Shown one piece after another: positions 15,548 through 23,658 of a DNA stretch of 64,000 nt. Source of the stretch: Nevskiaceae bacterium (GTDB taxonomy: Bacteria; Pseudomonadota; Gammaproteobacteria; Nevskiales; Nevskiaceae); the NCBI GenBank assembly GCA_008012115.1, contig SSEB01000009.1, positions 1 to 64,000 on the forward strand, read 5' to 3'. Both the position numbers and the translations under genes were made by a program. Positions within the stretch are counted from its first letter, which is position 1. Each line of letters begins with the position of its first letter. The notes under the pieces are model-generated. The model was not told the DNA's origin, did no database searches, and saw only the letters and a list, made by a program, of their open reading frames with translations.

Positions 15548-17050
15548 TCAGGCCGCGAGTGCCGGCGAAGTCGCCGTCGTCGCGCCGCCGTCACGGAAAT
15601 CGCTCATCTGCGGCGCGGCGAGACGGCGGCGGAATTCCATCATCGAGCCCACCCAGTTGTTGGTATTGATGCCGTCGGCGGTCTTGTACCAGCTCTGGCA
15701 GTCGCCGGCGTAGGTAGTGCCCGCGCTGCGGGTCCGCATTTCCTGCTCGTAGGCCGACTGCGCCGCTTCGGTGAGCTCCACGCTGCGCCAGCCCCGCTGA
15801 TCGCGCTGCTGCATCAGCCGCACCAGGTAGTTCTGCTGCTGTTCCAGCATGAAGATGATCGAGCCCGATCCGACATTGGTGTTGGGCCCATACAGCACGA
15901 AGAAATTGGGAAAGCCCGACACTGCCATGCCGAAATACGCGGATGCGCCGCGCGCCCACTGCTCGTGCAGATCGCGCCCGCCCCGCCCTTTCACCACCAT
16001 CGGCGTGAGGAACTGCGTGGCCTTGAAGCCGGTGCCGTAGATGATTGCATCCACCTCACGCAGCTTGCCGTCGGCGGTGCGCACGCCCGTCGGCGTGATT
16101 TCGGCGATAGCGTCGTCCACCACCTCCACGTTTGGCCGGCTCAGTGCCGGCAGCCAGAGGTTGGTCAGCAGGATGCGCTTGCAGCCGATGGGAAAATCGG
16201 GCCGCAGCTTCTTGCGCAGTGCCGGATCGCGCAGCTGCCAGCGCGCCTGCAGCTTGGAGACGCTGGTCACCAGCCACGCCAGCGGCCGGTTGCCGTTGTA
16301 GGCCGCGGCCAGCAGTTCGCAGATGATGAAGACACGAAGGCGGTCGAGATCGTGGATGATCGGGAAGGTGTCGAGCAGCCAGCGCTCGAAGCGCGAGAAC
16401 TGCTTTTCCACCTTGGGGAAAGTCCAGCCCGGTGAGCGCTGGAACAGCTTGAGCGACTTCACGCGCGGCGCGATCTCCGGCACGAACTGAACGGCGCTGG
16501 CGCCGGTGCCGATCACGGCCACCGTTTTTCCTTCGAGCGGGTAGTCGTGGTCCCAGTGCGAGGAGTGGAAGGTCTTGCCGCGGAAGGACTCGCGGCCGCG
16601 GATGTTGGGATACGCCGGCTGGTGCAGCTGCCCAACGGCGCTGACCACGCTCTCGGCCTCCAGCGTGCCGCCGTCCTTGAACTGCAGCACCCACAGCGAA
16701 CGCGCTTCATCGAAATCGGCGCGCGTCACTTCGCTGCGGTAGCGGATGTGGCGCTCGAGATCGTACTTGCGCGCGACATGGTGCTGGTATTCGAGGATTT
16801 GGCTCTGCTTGGCGTAGCGCCACGTCCAGGGATAGTGCGGCTCGAAAGAGTAGGAGTAGAAGTGCGAGGGTACGTCGCAACCGCAACCCGGATAGGTGTT
16901 CTCACGCCAGGTGCCGCCAAGATCGTCGGCCTTTTCCAGGATCGCGATCGAATCGATCCCCGCCTTGCGTAGCGAATACGCCATGCCGAGCCCGCCGAAG
17001 CCGGCGCCGATAATCGCCACCTTGACCCTGCCACTGTCTGGATTGCGCAT
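15548..17050 (-). CDS. Flavin-containing (Baeyer-Villiger type) monooxygenase
   Basis: 500 residues. FAD Rossmann motif IGAGFGGLGMAY at about 10-25, the BVMO-type fingerprint FRGKTFHSSHWDHDYPLEGK near 155, and the NADPH Rossmann motif VIGTGASAVQFVPEIAP just after. It should oxygenate a ketone to an ester or lactone with NADPH and O2. I choose ATG 17050 because GAGGAG lies six bases before it; ATGs 17056 and 17074 are in frame. It is the first gene of the operon, divergent from an AraC regulator. The substrate is unknown; the downstream acyl-CoA genes suggest an aliphatic or alicyclic ketone. Confidence 0.88.
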   Translation of the reverse strand: MRNPDSGRVKVAIIGAGFGGLGMAYSLRKAGIDSIAILEKADDLGGTWRENTYPGCGCDVPSHFYSYSFEPHYPWTWRYAKQSQILEYQHHVARKYDLERHIRYRSEVTRADFDEARSLWVLQFKDGGTLEAESVVSAVGQLHQPAYPNIRGRESFRGKTFHSSHWDHDYPLEGKTVAVIGTGASAVQFVPEIAPRVKSLKLFQRSPGWTFPKVEKQFSRFERWLLDTFPIIHDLDRLRVFIICELLAAAYNGNRPLAWLVTSVSKLQARWQLRDPALRKKLRPDFPIGCKRILLTNLWLPALSRPNVEVVDDAIAEITPTGVRTADGKLREVDAIIYGTGFKATQFLTPMVVKGRGGRDLHEQWARGASAYFGMAVSGFPNFFVLYGPNTNVGSGSIIFMLEQQQNYLVRLMQQRDQRGWRSVELTEAAQSAYEQEMRTRSAGTTYAGDCQSWYKTADGINTNNWVGSMMEFRRRLAAPQMSDFRDGGATTATSPALAA

Positions 17051-17092
17051 AGGCATCTCCTCTCGTTTTGCCATCTTTTTGCTTGGAAAATT

Positions 17093-17108
17093 ATGACGCT
17101 TACGTCAT
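17093..17108. promoter_or_regulatory. Inverted repeat in the BVMO/AraC divergent promoter
   Basis: ATGACG-CTTA-CGTCAT is a perfect 6-bp dyad with a 4-base spacer, between the divergent starts at 17050 and 17175. A further GATGACG follows at about 17117. It could be bound by the AraC regulator at 17175 or by another factor. The assignment rests on position. Confidence 0.4.
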
Positions 17109-17174
17109 CGTTTTTGGATGACGGCGCCAGCCATTCGATTGATAATCCGGGCCACACCTTGAACGCCCTCCGCC

Positions 17175-18191
17175 ATGCCGGCCCCGGAAATCCGTCGATC
17201 GATCGTCAGCGTCCAGATTCTGGCGCAATTTGCGGCCAGCCATGGCATGGCCCTGGAGGATTGCCTTCGCGGCACCGGCATCGACGCCGGCGCACTCGCC
17301 AACCCGCAGACGGAAATCCTGGCGACGCAGGAACTGCAGCTGGTGCGCAACCTGGTCCGCGCCGTTGGCCACAAGCCCGGCATCGGCCTCGATGCGGGTC
17401 TGCAGTACCATCTCTCCGCCTATGGCATCTGGGGTTTCGCGCTGGTCACCAGCCCCAATTTCCGCAGCGCTGCGGCCATCGCCACACAGTTTCTCGACCT
17501 GAGTTACGCCTTTGTGCGCTTCCGCCTGGGCCAGACCACGGATCAGGTCTACCAGCTCAAGCTCGACGACAGCGAGATTCCGGCGGATGTGCGCCAGTTC
17601 CTGTTCGAGCGCGATCTCGGCGCCTGGGCCAATGCCATGCGCGAGATGCGGCCGTCGCACCTGCCGGTGGTTGCCGCTGAATTCCGCTTTCCGAAACCCG
17701 TGTACGCCGAGCGCTATGCCGAACTCTGCGGCGTCATGCCGCGTTTCGACGCCGCCGAGAACGTCATCGCGATCGATCCCGCCCACATCGACGATCCCCT
17801 GTCGCAGAGCGACAGTGGCATGGCCCGCCTCTGTCTGGAGCAGTGCAAACAGCTGCTGGAAAAGCGACGCGTGCGCAGCGGCGTCGCCAGCCGCGTCCGC
17901 GACCGCCTGCTGAGGGCTCCCAGCGAGATGCCGGGCATCGAGGAGGTGGCGCGCGATCTGCACATGGCGCCGCGCAGCCTGCGACGGCGGCTGGAGGAGG
18001 AAAACACCTCTTTCCGCGCCCTGGTCGAAGAGGTCCGGCAGATGCTGGCGGAGGAATTCCTGGCGATGCCCGGCATGAAGCTGGAGGAAATCGCCATGCG
18101 CCTGGGCTACGCCGAACCGGCCAGCTTCATCCACGCCTTCAAGCGCTGGAAGGGCGTGCCGCCGCATGCCTTCCGCACGCAGAGTGGGTGA
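17175..18191 (+). CDS. AraC family regulator of the catabolic operon
   Basis: 338 residues: an OruR/arabinose-binding-like N-terminal domain (about 15-200) and a C-terminal double HTH, with IEEVARDLHMAPRSLRRRL and LEEIAMRLGYAEPASFIHAF. It resembles regulators that sit beside BVMO or alkane genes. It is divergent from the BVMO operon, so that operon is the likely target. It is the last gene before composition shifts into the AT-richer island. Confidence 0.85.
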   Translation: MPAPEIRRSIVSVQILAQFAASHGMALEDCLRGTGIDAGALANPQTEILATQELQLVRNLVRAVGHKPGIGLDAGLQYHLSAYGIWGFALVTSPNFRSAAAIATQFLDLSYAFVRFRLGQTTDQVYQLKLDDSEIPADVRQFLFERDLGAWANAMREMRPSHLPVVAAEFRFPKPVYAERYAELCGVMPRFDAAENVIAIDPAHIDDPLSQSDSGMARLCLEQCKQLLEKRRVRSGVASRVRDRLLRAPSEMPGIEEVARDLHMAPRSLRRRLEEENTSFRALVEEVRQMLAEEFLAMPGMKLEEIAMRLGYAEPASFIHAFKRWKGVPPHAFRTQSG

Positions 18192-18229
18192 GCGTGCAGA
18201 AAAAGAAAAACTCTGAAATCCCGGGTGGG

Positions 18230-18366
18230 CTAGCGTCCCTCCGCATGCAGTAGCGCCACTCCGAACAGGCAATTGCTCCTCTCGGAAGATGGGGTCATTT
18301 CCAGTATTCCTTCAAGTCACCGGAGGCGTCTTGCATTTTCTCTAATGCTGCGTTCATTCGCATCGT
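18230..18366 (-). pseudogene. Decayed copy of the junction of the two island genes (20056-21297 and 18995-20059)
   Basis: Bases 18254-18356 align without gaps to 20015-20117 at high identity, offset by 1761 bases. On the minus strand the copy encodes the C-terminus AALEKMQDASGDLKEYWK plus stop, against AALEKMQDASDDLKEYCK in the intact gene. After an ATGA overlap it encodes a 22-residue start MTPSSERSNCLFGVALLHAE that ends in a stop at 18230, against MTRPPGRGYCLFGAALL in the intact gene. Thus a second copy of the two-gene unit once existed and was cut down. Confidence 0.8.
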
Positions 18367-18994
18367 AGGAATCTCTACCCGCCGTGCAGAGTGAGATGCA
18401 GCCTGATCACGAGGCAACCAATGTCGTTAGTCATCGGTTTGAGCACTGCAGTGAGATGCTGGAAGCGCTTCACACCAGTTCGAGGGACTTTCACTAACTG
18501 ACGGCAACCTTGTATAGAGATATGTGATCCTCTTGGTTGGCGAAGAGCATAAGTAATACTGATAGGTAGGCGAGCTCTTGAGCCCAATGGGGAACGAGGC
18601 CAACATTACCTGCCTCGGCACACCGGTGGCCGTTCGCGTCGAGTCGAAGGTCCAGGTTCGTGACCGCGCGATAATTGCTGCACATGCCGGCATTTAGCCA
18701 TCATTGATTGGGGCGCAGGCCCTTATCTCGGATAGGTCTCGGAAATATAAAAACCGCTCCTCGTCGGCTGAGGAAATCCACGCGCGGGCTTCCAGAACAA
18801 TCGCTCGTTCTAAGACTTACCTTCTTATTGGTGTACCGCTTTCCGCTTTCATTTTTCAGAGCGTAATCTCATTGAGTCAGCATGTACGTTGCCTGCGAGC
18901 GCAAATAAGGACATCCAGCGTCGACATAGATCGCCTCCTTGTACATCGAGAAGCGGTGATGTGGATGAGCGCCGGCGAACCAAATGGCACCTCC
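18367..18994. other. Gene-poor island segment
   Basis: About 630 bases of lower GC than the flanks. Short open frames occur on both strands but none has a ribosome site, family motif or codon pattern that I can support. A minus-strand frame near 18494-18685 reads somewhat protein-like (MCSNYRAVTNLDLRLDANGH) and may be a gene scrap. The segment fits decayed DNA between the truncated duplicate and the intact Sel1 gene. Confidence 0.5.
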
Positions 18995-20059
18995 TCACTC
19001 ATGCACATTGGCAGGCAAAGGAGCACCGACATTCCAGCCAGCGACCAACTGGCGAACCCTTCGCAGCTGCTCTACCGAGAGCGCACCTTCAATTTGAGTG
19101 GCGCGTTCTGCCGCTGCTGAACTACCGGCACGGGCGGCGAGATTGAGGTACACATCGGCCAGTACCGGATCGACTTTGTCGAACGCAGGTGAGGCGTAAA
19201 CGCTTCCCAAAACCCATAACATGTCGGAATCGCCACGTTCTGCCCCCGATCGCGATGTTTCTGCTGCCTTTTGCAACCACTGGTTTGCGATGGCTTTGTC
19301 GGCGGTCACACCGGTGCCAGTTTGATACAACACCGCTAAATTGTACTGACCGAGGAAATAACCTTTTTCGGCCGAACTGCGATACCACTTCACTGCTTCT
19401 TCTAGGTTCTTCGAGACCCCTAAGCCATTCTGATAGAGAAAGGCTAGCTCACTCTGCGCAGAGGCAAGGCCCTGCTCGGCCGCCTTGTGATACCACTCAA
19501 ACGCGCGAGCCTCATCACGCGAGATACCGGCGCCTAAACGATAGGCCGCCGCCAAATCGCGCTGCCCGTCTGCATCCCCTTGTTCTGCCGCCTTTTGCCA
19601 CCACTTCACCGCCCGCGCTTGATCCTTGTCCACACCGAGGCCCAGGTAGTAGCACCTGCCCAGCATTGTCTGTGCCGTGGCGTATCCCTTCTCAGCAGAG
19701 AGGCGCAACAACTCAACACCTTGACCGACATCTTTGGGAAGGTTGTCGCCGTCGAGATACAATCTTCCCAGGTTGAATTCGGCCTTAGGAGAGCCTTGAT
19801 CGGCTGACTGCTTCAACAGCTTAATCGCCTCGTCAGGGTTCTTGGCGACCCCGAAGCCGTTCAGGTAAAGAATCGCGAGGCCATTCTGACAATCAGCATC
19901 GTTTTGTGCGGCACAGCTCTTCCATTGACTCAGCGCAGTGGCATAGTCCGTCGCGGTAAACGCGGCCTTGCCCGCTGCATAATCAGCCTTAGCGGTGAGA
20001 GATATACACAGCAGCGCTGCTCCGAACAGGCAATAGCCTCTCCCGGGCGGTCGTGTCAT
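18995..20059 (-). CDS. Exported Sel1-repeat protein (island)
   Basis: 354 residues. A signal peptide (CLFGAALLCISLTAKA, cleavage before DYAAGK) leads to about seven Sel1-like repeats of some 36 residues from 45 to 300. The signature LGRLYLDGDNLPKDVGQGVE-type pattern recurs as AFLYQNGLGVSKNLEEAVKW and similar. Sel1 repeats form a helical solenoid used for protein-protein contact, so this is probably a periplasmic scaffold. The start overlaps the stop of the Cys-rich protein gene (ATGA). No catalytic domain is seen. A degraded paralogue of its 5' end lies at 18230-18298. Confidence 0.8.
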   Translation of the reverse strand: MTRPPGRGYCLFGAALLCISLTAKADYAAGKAAFTATDYATALSQWKSCAAQNDADCQNGLAILYLNGFGVAKNPDEAIKLLKQSADQGSPKAEFNLGRLYLDGDNLPKDVGQGVELLRLSAEKGYATAQTMLGRCYYLGLGVDKDQARAVKWWQKAAEQGDADGQRDLAAAYRLGAGISRDEARAFEWYHKAAEQGLASAQSELAFLYQNGLGVSKNLEEAVKWYRSSAEKGYFLGQYNLAVLYQTGTGVTADKAIANQWLQKAAETSRSGAERGDSDMLWVLGSVYASPAFDKVDPVLADVYLNLAARAGSSAAAERATQIEGALSVEQLRRVRQLVAGWNVGAPLPANVHE

Positions 20060-21297
20060 TTGCAGTACTCCTTCAAGTCATCGGAGGCGTCTTGCATTTT
20101 CTCCAGTGCCGCGCTCATCTGATATCGCAGCGCGTCATATGTGGATTCCGCATTGGCCAAATCGGCGTCGTTCAACCCTTCCTTGGAAATCTGGTAACCC
20201 CATTCAATACCGTGCGTCGCCCCTTCGAAAGCTGCTGCACCTGCAGGGCCAAACGCTACCGCAGCAAGCTTCTTTCCGGATTTCTCCAGCGCTGCAGGAC
20301 CATCTAATAGTGCATAAAAATCGGCAGCAGTACCTTTCAGGTCGCCGATAATTTGGCGCAGGCTCTCACTGCCGAATTTCCCGCTCGCGAGTAAATTCTT
20401 ACCGTCTGTGATTTGTTGCCTCACTGAATCTAGGCGTTTTTGCGCTTGCTGGAGTTTCTCCAAGCCCTCTTTGGACGTTGCAGCGATCTTGGCAGCATCG
20501 ATCAACATTTTCAGCTGCTCTAGGTTTGATGCCAGCTCGCTCGCAGTGTCGAATGCGGAGCTGATCGCAGTATGTCGCTGCTCTTCATCAAGCTTTCTCC
20601 GCTCAGACCTTGCGGCAAGAATCTGTGTGTGTGTTCGACGCAGTGCTTCCGTCTGTGCCACAAGTCCCTGGCTCATGCGGTTATAGAGCTGTTGAGTCGC
20701 GCCGCAATCGACAACGCGAGCCCCTGCAGCGGGATGCTCAGGATCAGCGAGACGGCTGTCTTTCAGGGATGCTGGCGTTCCCAGGGCCTGATCAGCGGAC
20801 ATCAACCTGAGCGGCGGCTCGGATGTGGCGCCCATCAGGCCCAGGCCATTCGGAACCTGTCCATCAATGGGCTGGCCGAGCAACCGGGCTTTGATTTCAT
20901 CCGTCCTTCTCGCTTCCTCCTCTGCGCGCCGTCGTGCCTCGGCCTCGCGTGCAGCCTTCGCCGCTGCTTCCTGCTCTGGGTTTCCATAGAGAAAATCGTG
21001 CACGCCCTGCTGCAGCGCCGGCATCATCTGTTGCGCACCATTTAAGATGGCTTGATTCGGTGAGCTCGCTCCAGCCTGGCCGCCGTTTGAAACTAACCCG
21101 CACGCGGCTTCACAGGAGGAATATCCGGTCATGCACATCGCCGGACCCGTTGGACAACGACAGCAGGCACAGCCATTGCTGCAATAGGCTTCCACATCAT
21201 CCGCCCTCAACACGGCAAGCAGGGTCGCGATCAAGATCGCGCAGTGAGAAGCCGTTATGAGGTGCCGCAGGAGCTTCAACGGGATTGCCCTTGCCAT
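20056..21297 (-). CDS. Exported Cys-rich coiled-coil protein of unknown function (island)
   Basis: 413 residues from ATG 21297, which overlaps the end of the upstream lipoprotein gene. After a hydrophobic export segment (HCAILIATLLAVLRADDVEA) comes a dense cysteine cluster YCSNGCACCRCPTGPAMC and further Cys (SSCEAACG), within 40 residues. A charged helix (AKAAREAEARRRAEEEARR) follows. The C-terminal half (about 220-400) is predicted helical and coiled-coil-like, with a Gly/Ala-rich hydrophobic patch AAVAFGPAGAAAFEGA that could touch a membrane. I do not recognise the family. It is coupled to the lipoprotein and the Sel1 protein, so the three probably act together in the envelope. Confidence 0.65.
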   Translation of the reverse strand: MARAIPLKLLRHLITASHCAILIATLLAVLRADDVEAYCSNGCACCRCPTGPAMCMTGYSSCEAACGLVSNGGQAGASSPNQAILNGAQQMMPALQQGVHDFLYGNPEQEAAAKAAREAEARRRAEEEARRTDEIKARLLGQPIDGQVPNGLGLMGATSEPPLRLMSADQALGTPASLKDSRLADPEHPAAGARVVDCGATQQLYNRMSQGLVAQTEALRRTHTQILAARSERRKLDEEQRHTAISSAFDTASELASNLEQLKMLIDAAKIAATSKEGLEKLQQAQKRLDSVRQQITDGKNLLASGKFGSESLRQIIGDLKGTAADFYALLDGPAALEKSGKKLAAVAFGPAGAAAFEGATHGIEWGYQISKEGLNDADLANAESTYDALRYQMSAALEKMQDASDDLKEYCK

Positions 21298-22043
21298 GCG
21301 TAAATCTTGTCTTGAGCCGCACGAGCATTCGGCGCTTCGGGGACGAGTTTGAGGTAGCAGCTCATTTCGTAAGCCGCGTTTCTGTAGTCCTGCAGCTCTC
21401 CGAGGATCAGGGCCACGTTGTAGTGCCCTTGAGGCCACCAAGGATTCGCATCCAATGCTCGCGTGTAGGCATCGACTGCGGCATCAAAATCCTTCCGATT
21501 AATCGCGTCTTCGGCCTGGATTTCATAGCGCCGAATGCTTTCATTGACCTCGGGTTTCACGTCGGCCGCGCGATAACGGTCTGCAACAAGATCAAATGCA
21601 GCCAACTGTCTCTCGACTCCGGCCGGTGTATCGGCATCCTTCAGGGTGAGAAATGCATCGGCAATCAGCTGACACCCATAGCTTCTATCCCACACGGCAA
21701 ATCGGCCACCGCCGAAGCCCTGATCAATGGCGAAAAAGCAATTCTCGTTACCACCGCCCGTCACCCCGATTCCTAGCGTATCCAACTCCCTGTACTGGAA
21801 TAGACGCTCACCGTTGACGATGAAATACGAACGCCCGACATTGATGCTCTCAAGAGGCATAAGGTCACTGCTATGTCTGATGTGCGCGTTCCGACCCTGA
21901 AGACTGCGCAATATTGCGCGAGCAGTCGTCACCGACATTGGCGCTGAAGCCTTCGTGATTTCAGTCGCGCATCCGCTGAGGCACATGCACAGGAGTATTA
22001 CCCCGAACACCAGAACCTTACTGTCTGCGAATCTTGTCCGCAT
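21276..22043 (-). CDS. Lipoprotein with C-terminal TPR-like repeat (island)
   Basis: 255 residues from ATG 22043, which has GGAGG six bases upstream; a TTG four codons earlier is less likely. Signal and lipobox are VILLCMCLSGC. The middle third (FIVNGERLFQYRELDTLGIG) has no recognised domain. The C-terminal 75 residues form one to two TPR-like helical hairpins (AINRKDFDAAVDAYTRALDA, then NVALILGELQDYRNAAYEMS). It is first in the overlapping three-gene set with the Cys-rich and Sel1 proteins. Function unknown. Confidence 0.7.
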   Translation of the reverse strand: MRTRFADSKVLVFGVILLCMCLSGCATEITKASAPMSVTTARAILRSLQGRNAHIRHSSDLMPLESINVGRSYFIVNGERLFQYRELDTLGIGVTGGGNENCFFAIDQGFGGGRFAVWDRSYGCQLIADAFLTLKDADTPAGVERQLAAFDLVADRYRAADVKPEVNESIRRYEIQAEDAINRKDFDAAVDAYTRALDANPWWPQGHYNVALILGELQDYRNAAYEMSCYLKLVPEAPNARAAQDKIYAWQGQSR

Positions 22044-22300
22044 AACTGCCTCCAATTTTTATCTGGGGTTCCTGGACTTTGGGTCCATGCGCCAATCTAT
22101 TAGATAGCGTCAAGGCGAGTCGACGACCCATGTCACTGATTGATTGACGAGGTTCATGCTACCCCGGTTATTCAGCGTTGGGGAGTTTGACGCGGCGCCG
22201 AGGCGTTGCAACAGCGCAATTCTCACCAACGTAGCAGGGTCGCAGACGTCAGGGAGGTCATTATTGCGACAGCCATTGTTGCTGCCAGGGACTCACCTGA
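22044..22300. other. Island segment between the lipoprotein gene and the integrase remnant
   Basis: About 260 bases without a supported gene. It must contain the promoter of the three island genes, but I see no convincing -35/-10 pair. It may also hold decayed upstream parts of the integrase, which I cannot reconstruct because the frame is interrupted just before position 22301. Confidence 0.4.
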
Positions 22301-22429
22301 CACGATTTGAGGCGACAAGCGCTCAACCTTCGAGAGGCCGGGCTCGGCAAAGAGGCTGTTCAGCGCCTAGCTGCTCGCGCAAGTATGACGACGACCGAGG
22401 GATACTTGAGCGACATCGGCGCTACGTAA
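22301..22429 (+). pseudogene. C-terminal remnant of a tyrosine recombinase (integrase)
   Basis: A 42-codon open stretch encodes HDLRRQALNLREAGLGKEAV and then QRLAARASMTTTEGYL before the stop at 22427. This matches the box II region of tyrosine integrases: the HxxR motif (HDLRR) and the nucleophile Tyr in TTEGYL at the right spacing. The usual LGH motif between them reads LAARAS, so the second histidine is lost. An in-frame TGA directly precedes HDLRR and nothing recognisable lies upstream. It lies 90 bases from the 3' end of tRNA-Gln, where an island integrase would be expected. Confidence 0.75.
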
Positions 22430-22476
22430 GTCGCTCCAGTGCGCCTGAACTTTAGATTAGAGACCTGATTTTAAAA

Positions 22477-22508
22477 CAGGAAAGCCCGCCGGGTGGCGGG
22501 CTTTCCTG
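22477..22508 (-). terminator. Rho-independent terminator of tRNA-Gln
   Basis: A perfect 14-bp stem CAGGAAAGCCCGCC/GGCGGGCTTTCCTG with loop GGGT. On the minus strand it is followed by TTTTAAAAT. It starts 11 bases after the tRNA 3' end. Confidence 0.9.
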
Positions 22509-22518
22509 CTGAAAATAT

Positions 22519-22592
22519 TGGCTGGGAGACTAGGACTCGAACCTAGATAAACAGAGTCAGAATCTGTTGTCCTGCCATTAGACGATCTCCCA
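22519..22592 (-). tRNA. tRNA-Gln (anticodon CUG)
   Basis: The minus strand folds as a complete cloverleaf of 74 bases including an encoded CCA. The acceptor stem is TGGGAGA/TCTCCCA with discriminator G, and the T arm contains GGTTCGAGTCC. The anticodon loop TTCTGAC sits on stem ACAGA/TCTGT, giving anticodon CTG. The U1-A72 pair is typical of bacterial tRNA-Gln. The 3' end points to the island, consistent with use as an integration site. TACAAT lies about 20 bases upstream as a likely -10 box. Confidence 0.95.
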
Positions 22593-22661
22593 GCAGAGAT
22601 CGAAACGGATTGTACCCCGAGAGTGCCGCGCCTCGCAGGCCGAGACGCGGCACCCTGCGGA

Positions 22662-23063
22662 TTAACGCTTGGAGTACTGGGTACCGCGGCGTGCCTTGTG
22701 GAAGCCGACCTTCTTGCGCTCGACTTCGCGGGCGTCGCGGGTGACCAGGCCGGCTGCGCGCATCGGGCCGCGCAGGGCTTCGTCGTACTGGATCAGCGCA
22801 CGGGTGATGCCGTGGCGGATCGCGCCGGCCTGGCCCGAGGGGCCGCCGCCGGTGACGGTGACCTTGATGTCGAAGCGGTTCAGCGACTCCGCCAGTTCCA
22901 GCGGCTGGCGGACCAGCATGCGGGAGGTTTCACGGCCGAAATAGGCCTCGACGGTCTTGCCGTTGATGGTGATCTCGCCCTTGCCGGGCTTGAGGAAAAC
23001 GCGGGCGGCAGCGGTCTTGCGGCGGCCGGTGCCGTACTTTTGTTCAACTTGCTTGGTGGCCAT
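22662..23063 (-). CDS. rpsI: 30S ribosomal protein S9
   Basis: 133 residues, normal length. It contains the hallmark [17 protein letters not shown], the [20 protein letters not shown] block and the Lys/Arg-rich C-terminus ending QYSKR, which reaches the P-site tRNA. It follows rplM by 10 bases, the conserved bacterial order. Confidence 0.98.
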   Translation of the reverse strand: MATKQVEQKYGTGRRKTAAARVFLKPGKGEITINGKTVEAYFGRETSRMLVRQPLELAESLNRFDIKVTVTGGGPSGQAGAIRHGITRALIQYDEALRGPMRAAGLVTRDAREVERKKVGFHKARRGTQYSKR

Positions 23064-23073
23064 GTTCGGACGC

Positions 23074-23502
23074 TCAGAGGGTCAGGGTCTTGGGCTGCTG
23101 TGCGGTGTGCGGGTGCTCGGCACCGGCGTACACCTTCAGCTTGCGGAACTGGGCGTAGCCCAGCGGCCCCTTGGGCAGCATGCCCTTCACGGCCTTCTCA
23201 ATCACACGCTCCGGCGCCTTGGCGAGCAGTTCGGCCAGGGTGGTGGTCTTGAGACCGCCGTGGTACTGGCTGTGGCTGTAGTAGGTCTTGCCGTTGAGCT
23301 TGTTGCCGGTGGCATGCACCTTGGCGGCGTTGATCACGACGATGTAGTCGCCGGTGTCGGCGTTCGGCGTGTAGTCCGGCTTGTGCTTGCCGCGCAGGCG
23401 GCGGGCCACTTCCGTGGCCAGACGGCCGAGGGTTTTCCCTTCGGCGTCAACGACGTACCAATCCCGCTTGGCCGTCTCGTTGTTGATGAAAACAGTTTTC
23501 AT
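23074..23502 (-). CDS. rplM: 50S ribosomal protein L13
   Basis: 142 residues, full length, with the conserved [20 protein letters not shown] start and the [17 protein letters not shown] block ([16 protein letters not shown]). It is first gene of the rplM-rpsI operon, which has its own good sigma-70 promoter and a leader hairpin just upstream. Confidence 0.98.
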   Translation of the reverse strand: MKTVFINNETAKRDWYVVDAEGKTLGRLATEVARRLRGKHKPDYTPNADTGDYIVVINAAKVHATGNKLNGKTYYSHSQYHGGLKTTTLAELLAKAPERVIEKAVKGMLPKGPLGYAQFRKLKVYAGAEHPHTAQQPKTLTL

Positions 23503-23531
23503 GATGCCACTCGATCGGTAGTTATAGTTCA

Positions 23532-23551
23532 GTCATTCCCGAGGGAATGAC
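23532..23551 (-). promoter_or_regulatory. Leader hairpin of rplM-rpsI
   Basis: A perfect 9-bp dyad GTCATTCCC-GA-GGGAATGAC in the untranslated leader, 30 bases before the rplM start. In E. coli L13 represses its own operon through a structured leader, so this hairpin is a reasonable candidate for such control. No direct evidence here. Confidence 0.45.
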
Positions 23552-23577
23552 GTCGTTCCTTCAAAAAAAGGAGCGCG

Positions 23578-23606
23578 ATTTTAGTCGCAGGGGGCGTCGC
23601 ATGCAA
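23578..23606 (-). promoter_or_regulatory. Sigma-70 promoter of rplM-rpsI
   Basis: On the minus strand TTGCAT (-35, 23606-23601) and TAAAAT (-10, 23583-23578) are separated by exactly 17 bases. The leader runs about 70 bases to the rplM start. Confidence 0.75.
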
Positions 23607-23658
23607 GCCGCGCAGGCCCGGGCAGCCCCGGCCGGCCTGCCGGCCGGCGTCTGACGCG

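Noticed and set aside
18190..18400. An attachment-site copy of the tRNA-Gln 3' end at the left border of the island
   Set aside because: I searched by eye for the T-arm and acceptor sequence near the border and found none.
18704..19120. Plus-strand frame of 138 codons in the island
   Set aside because: It overlaps the 3' end of the Sel1 gene on the other strand, has no ribosome site and no recognisable domain.
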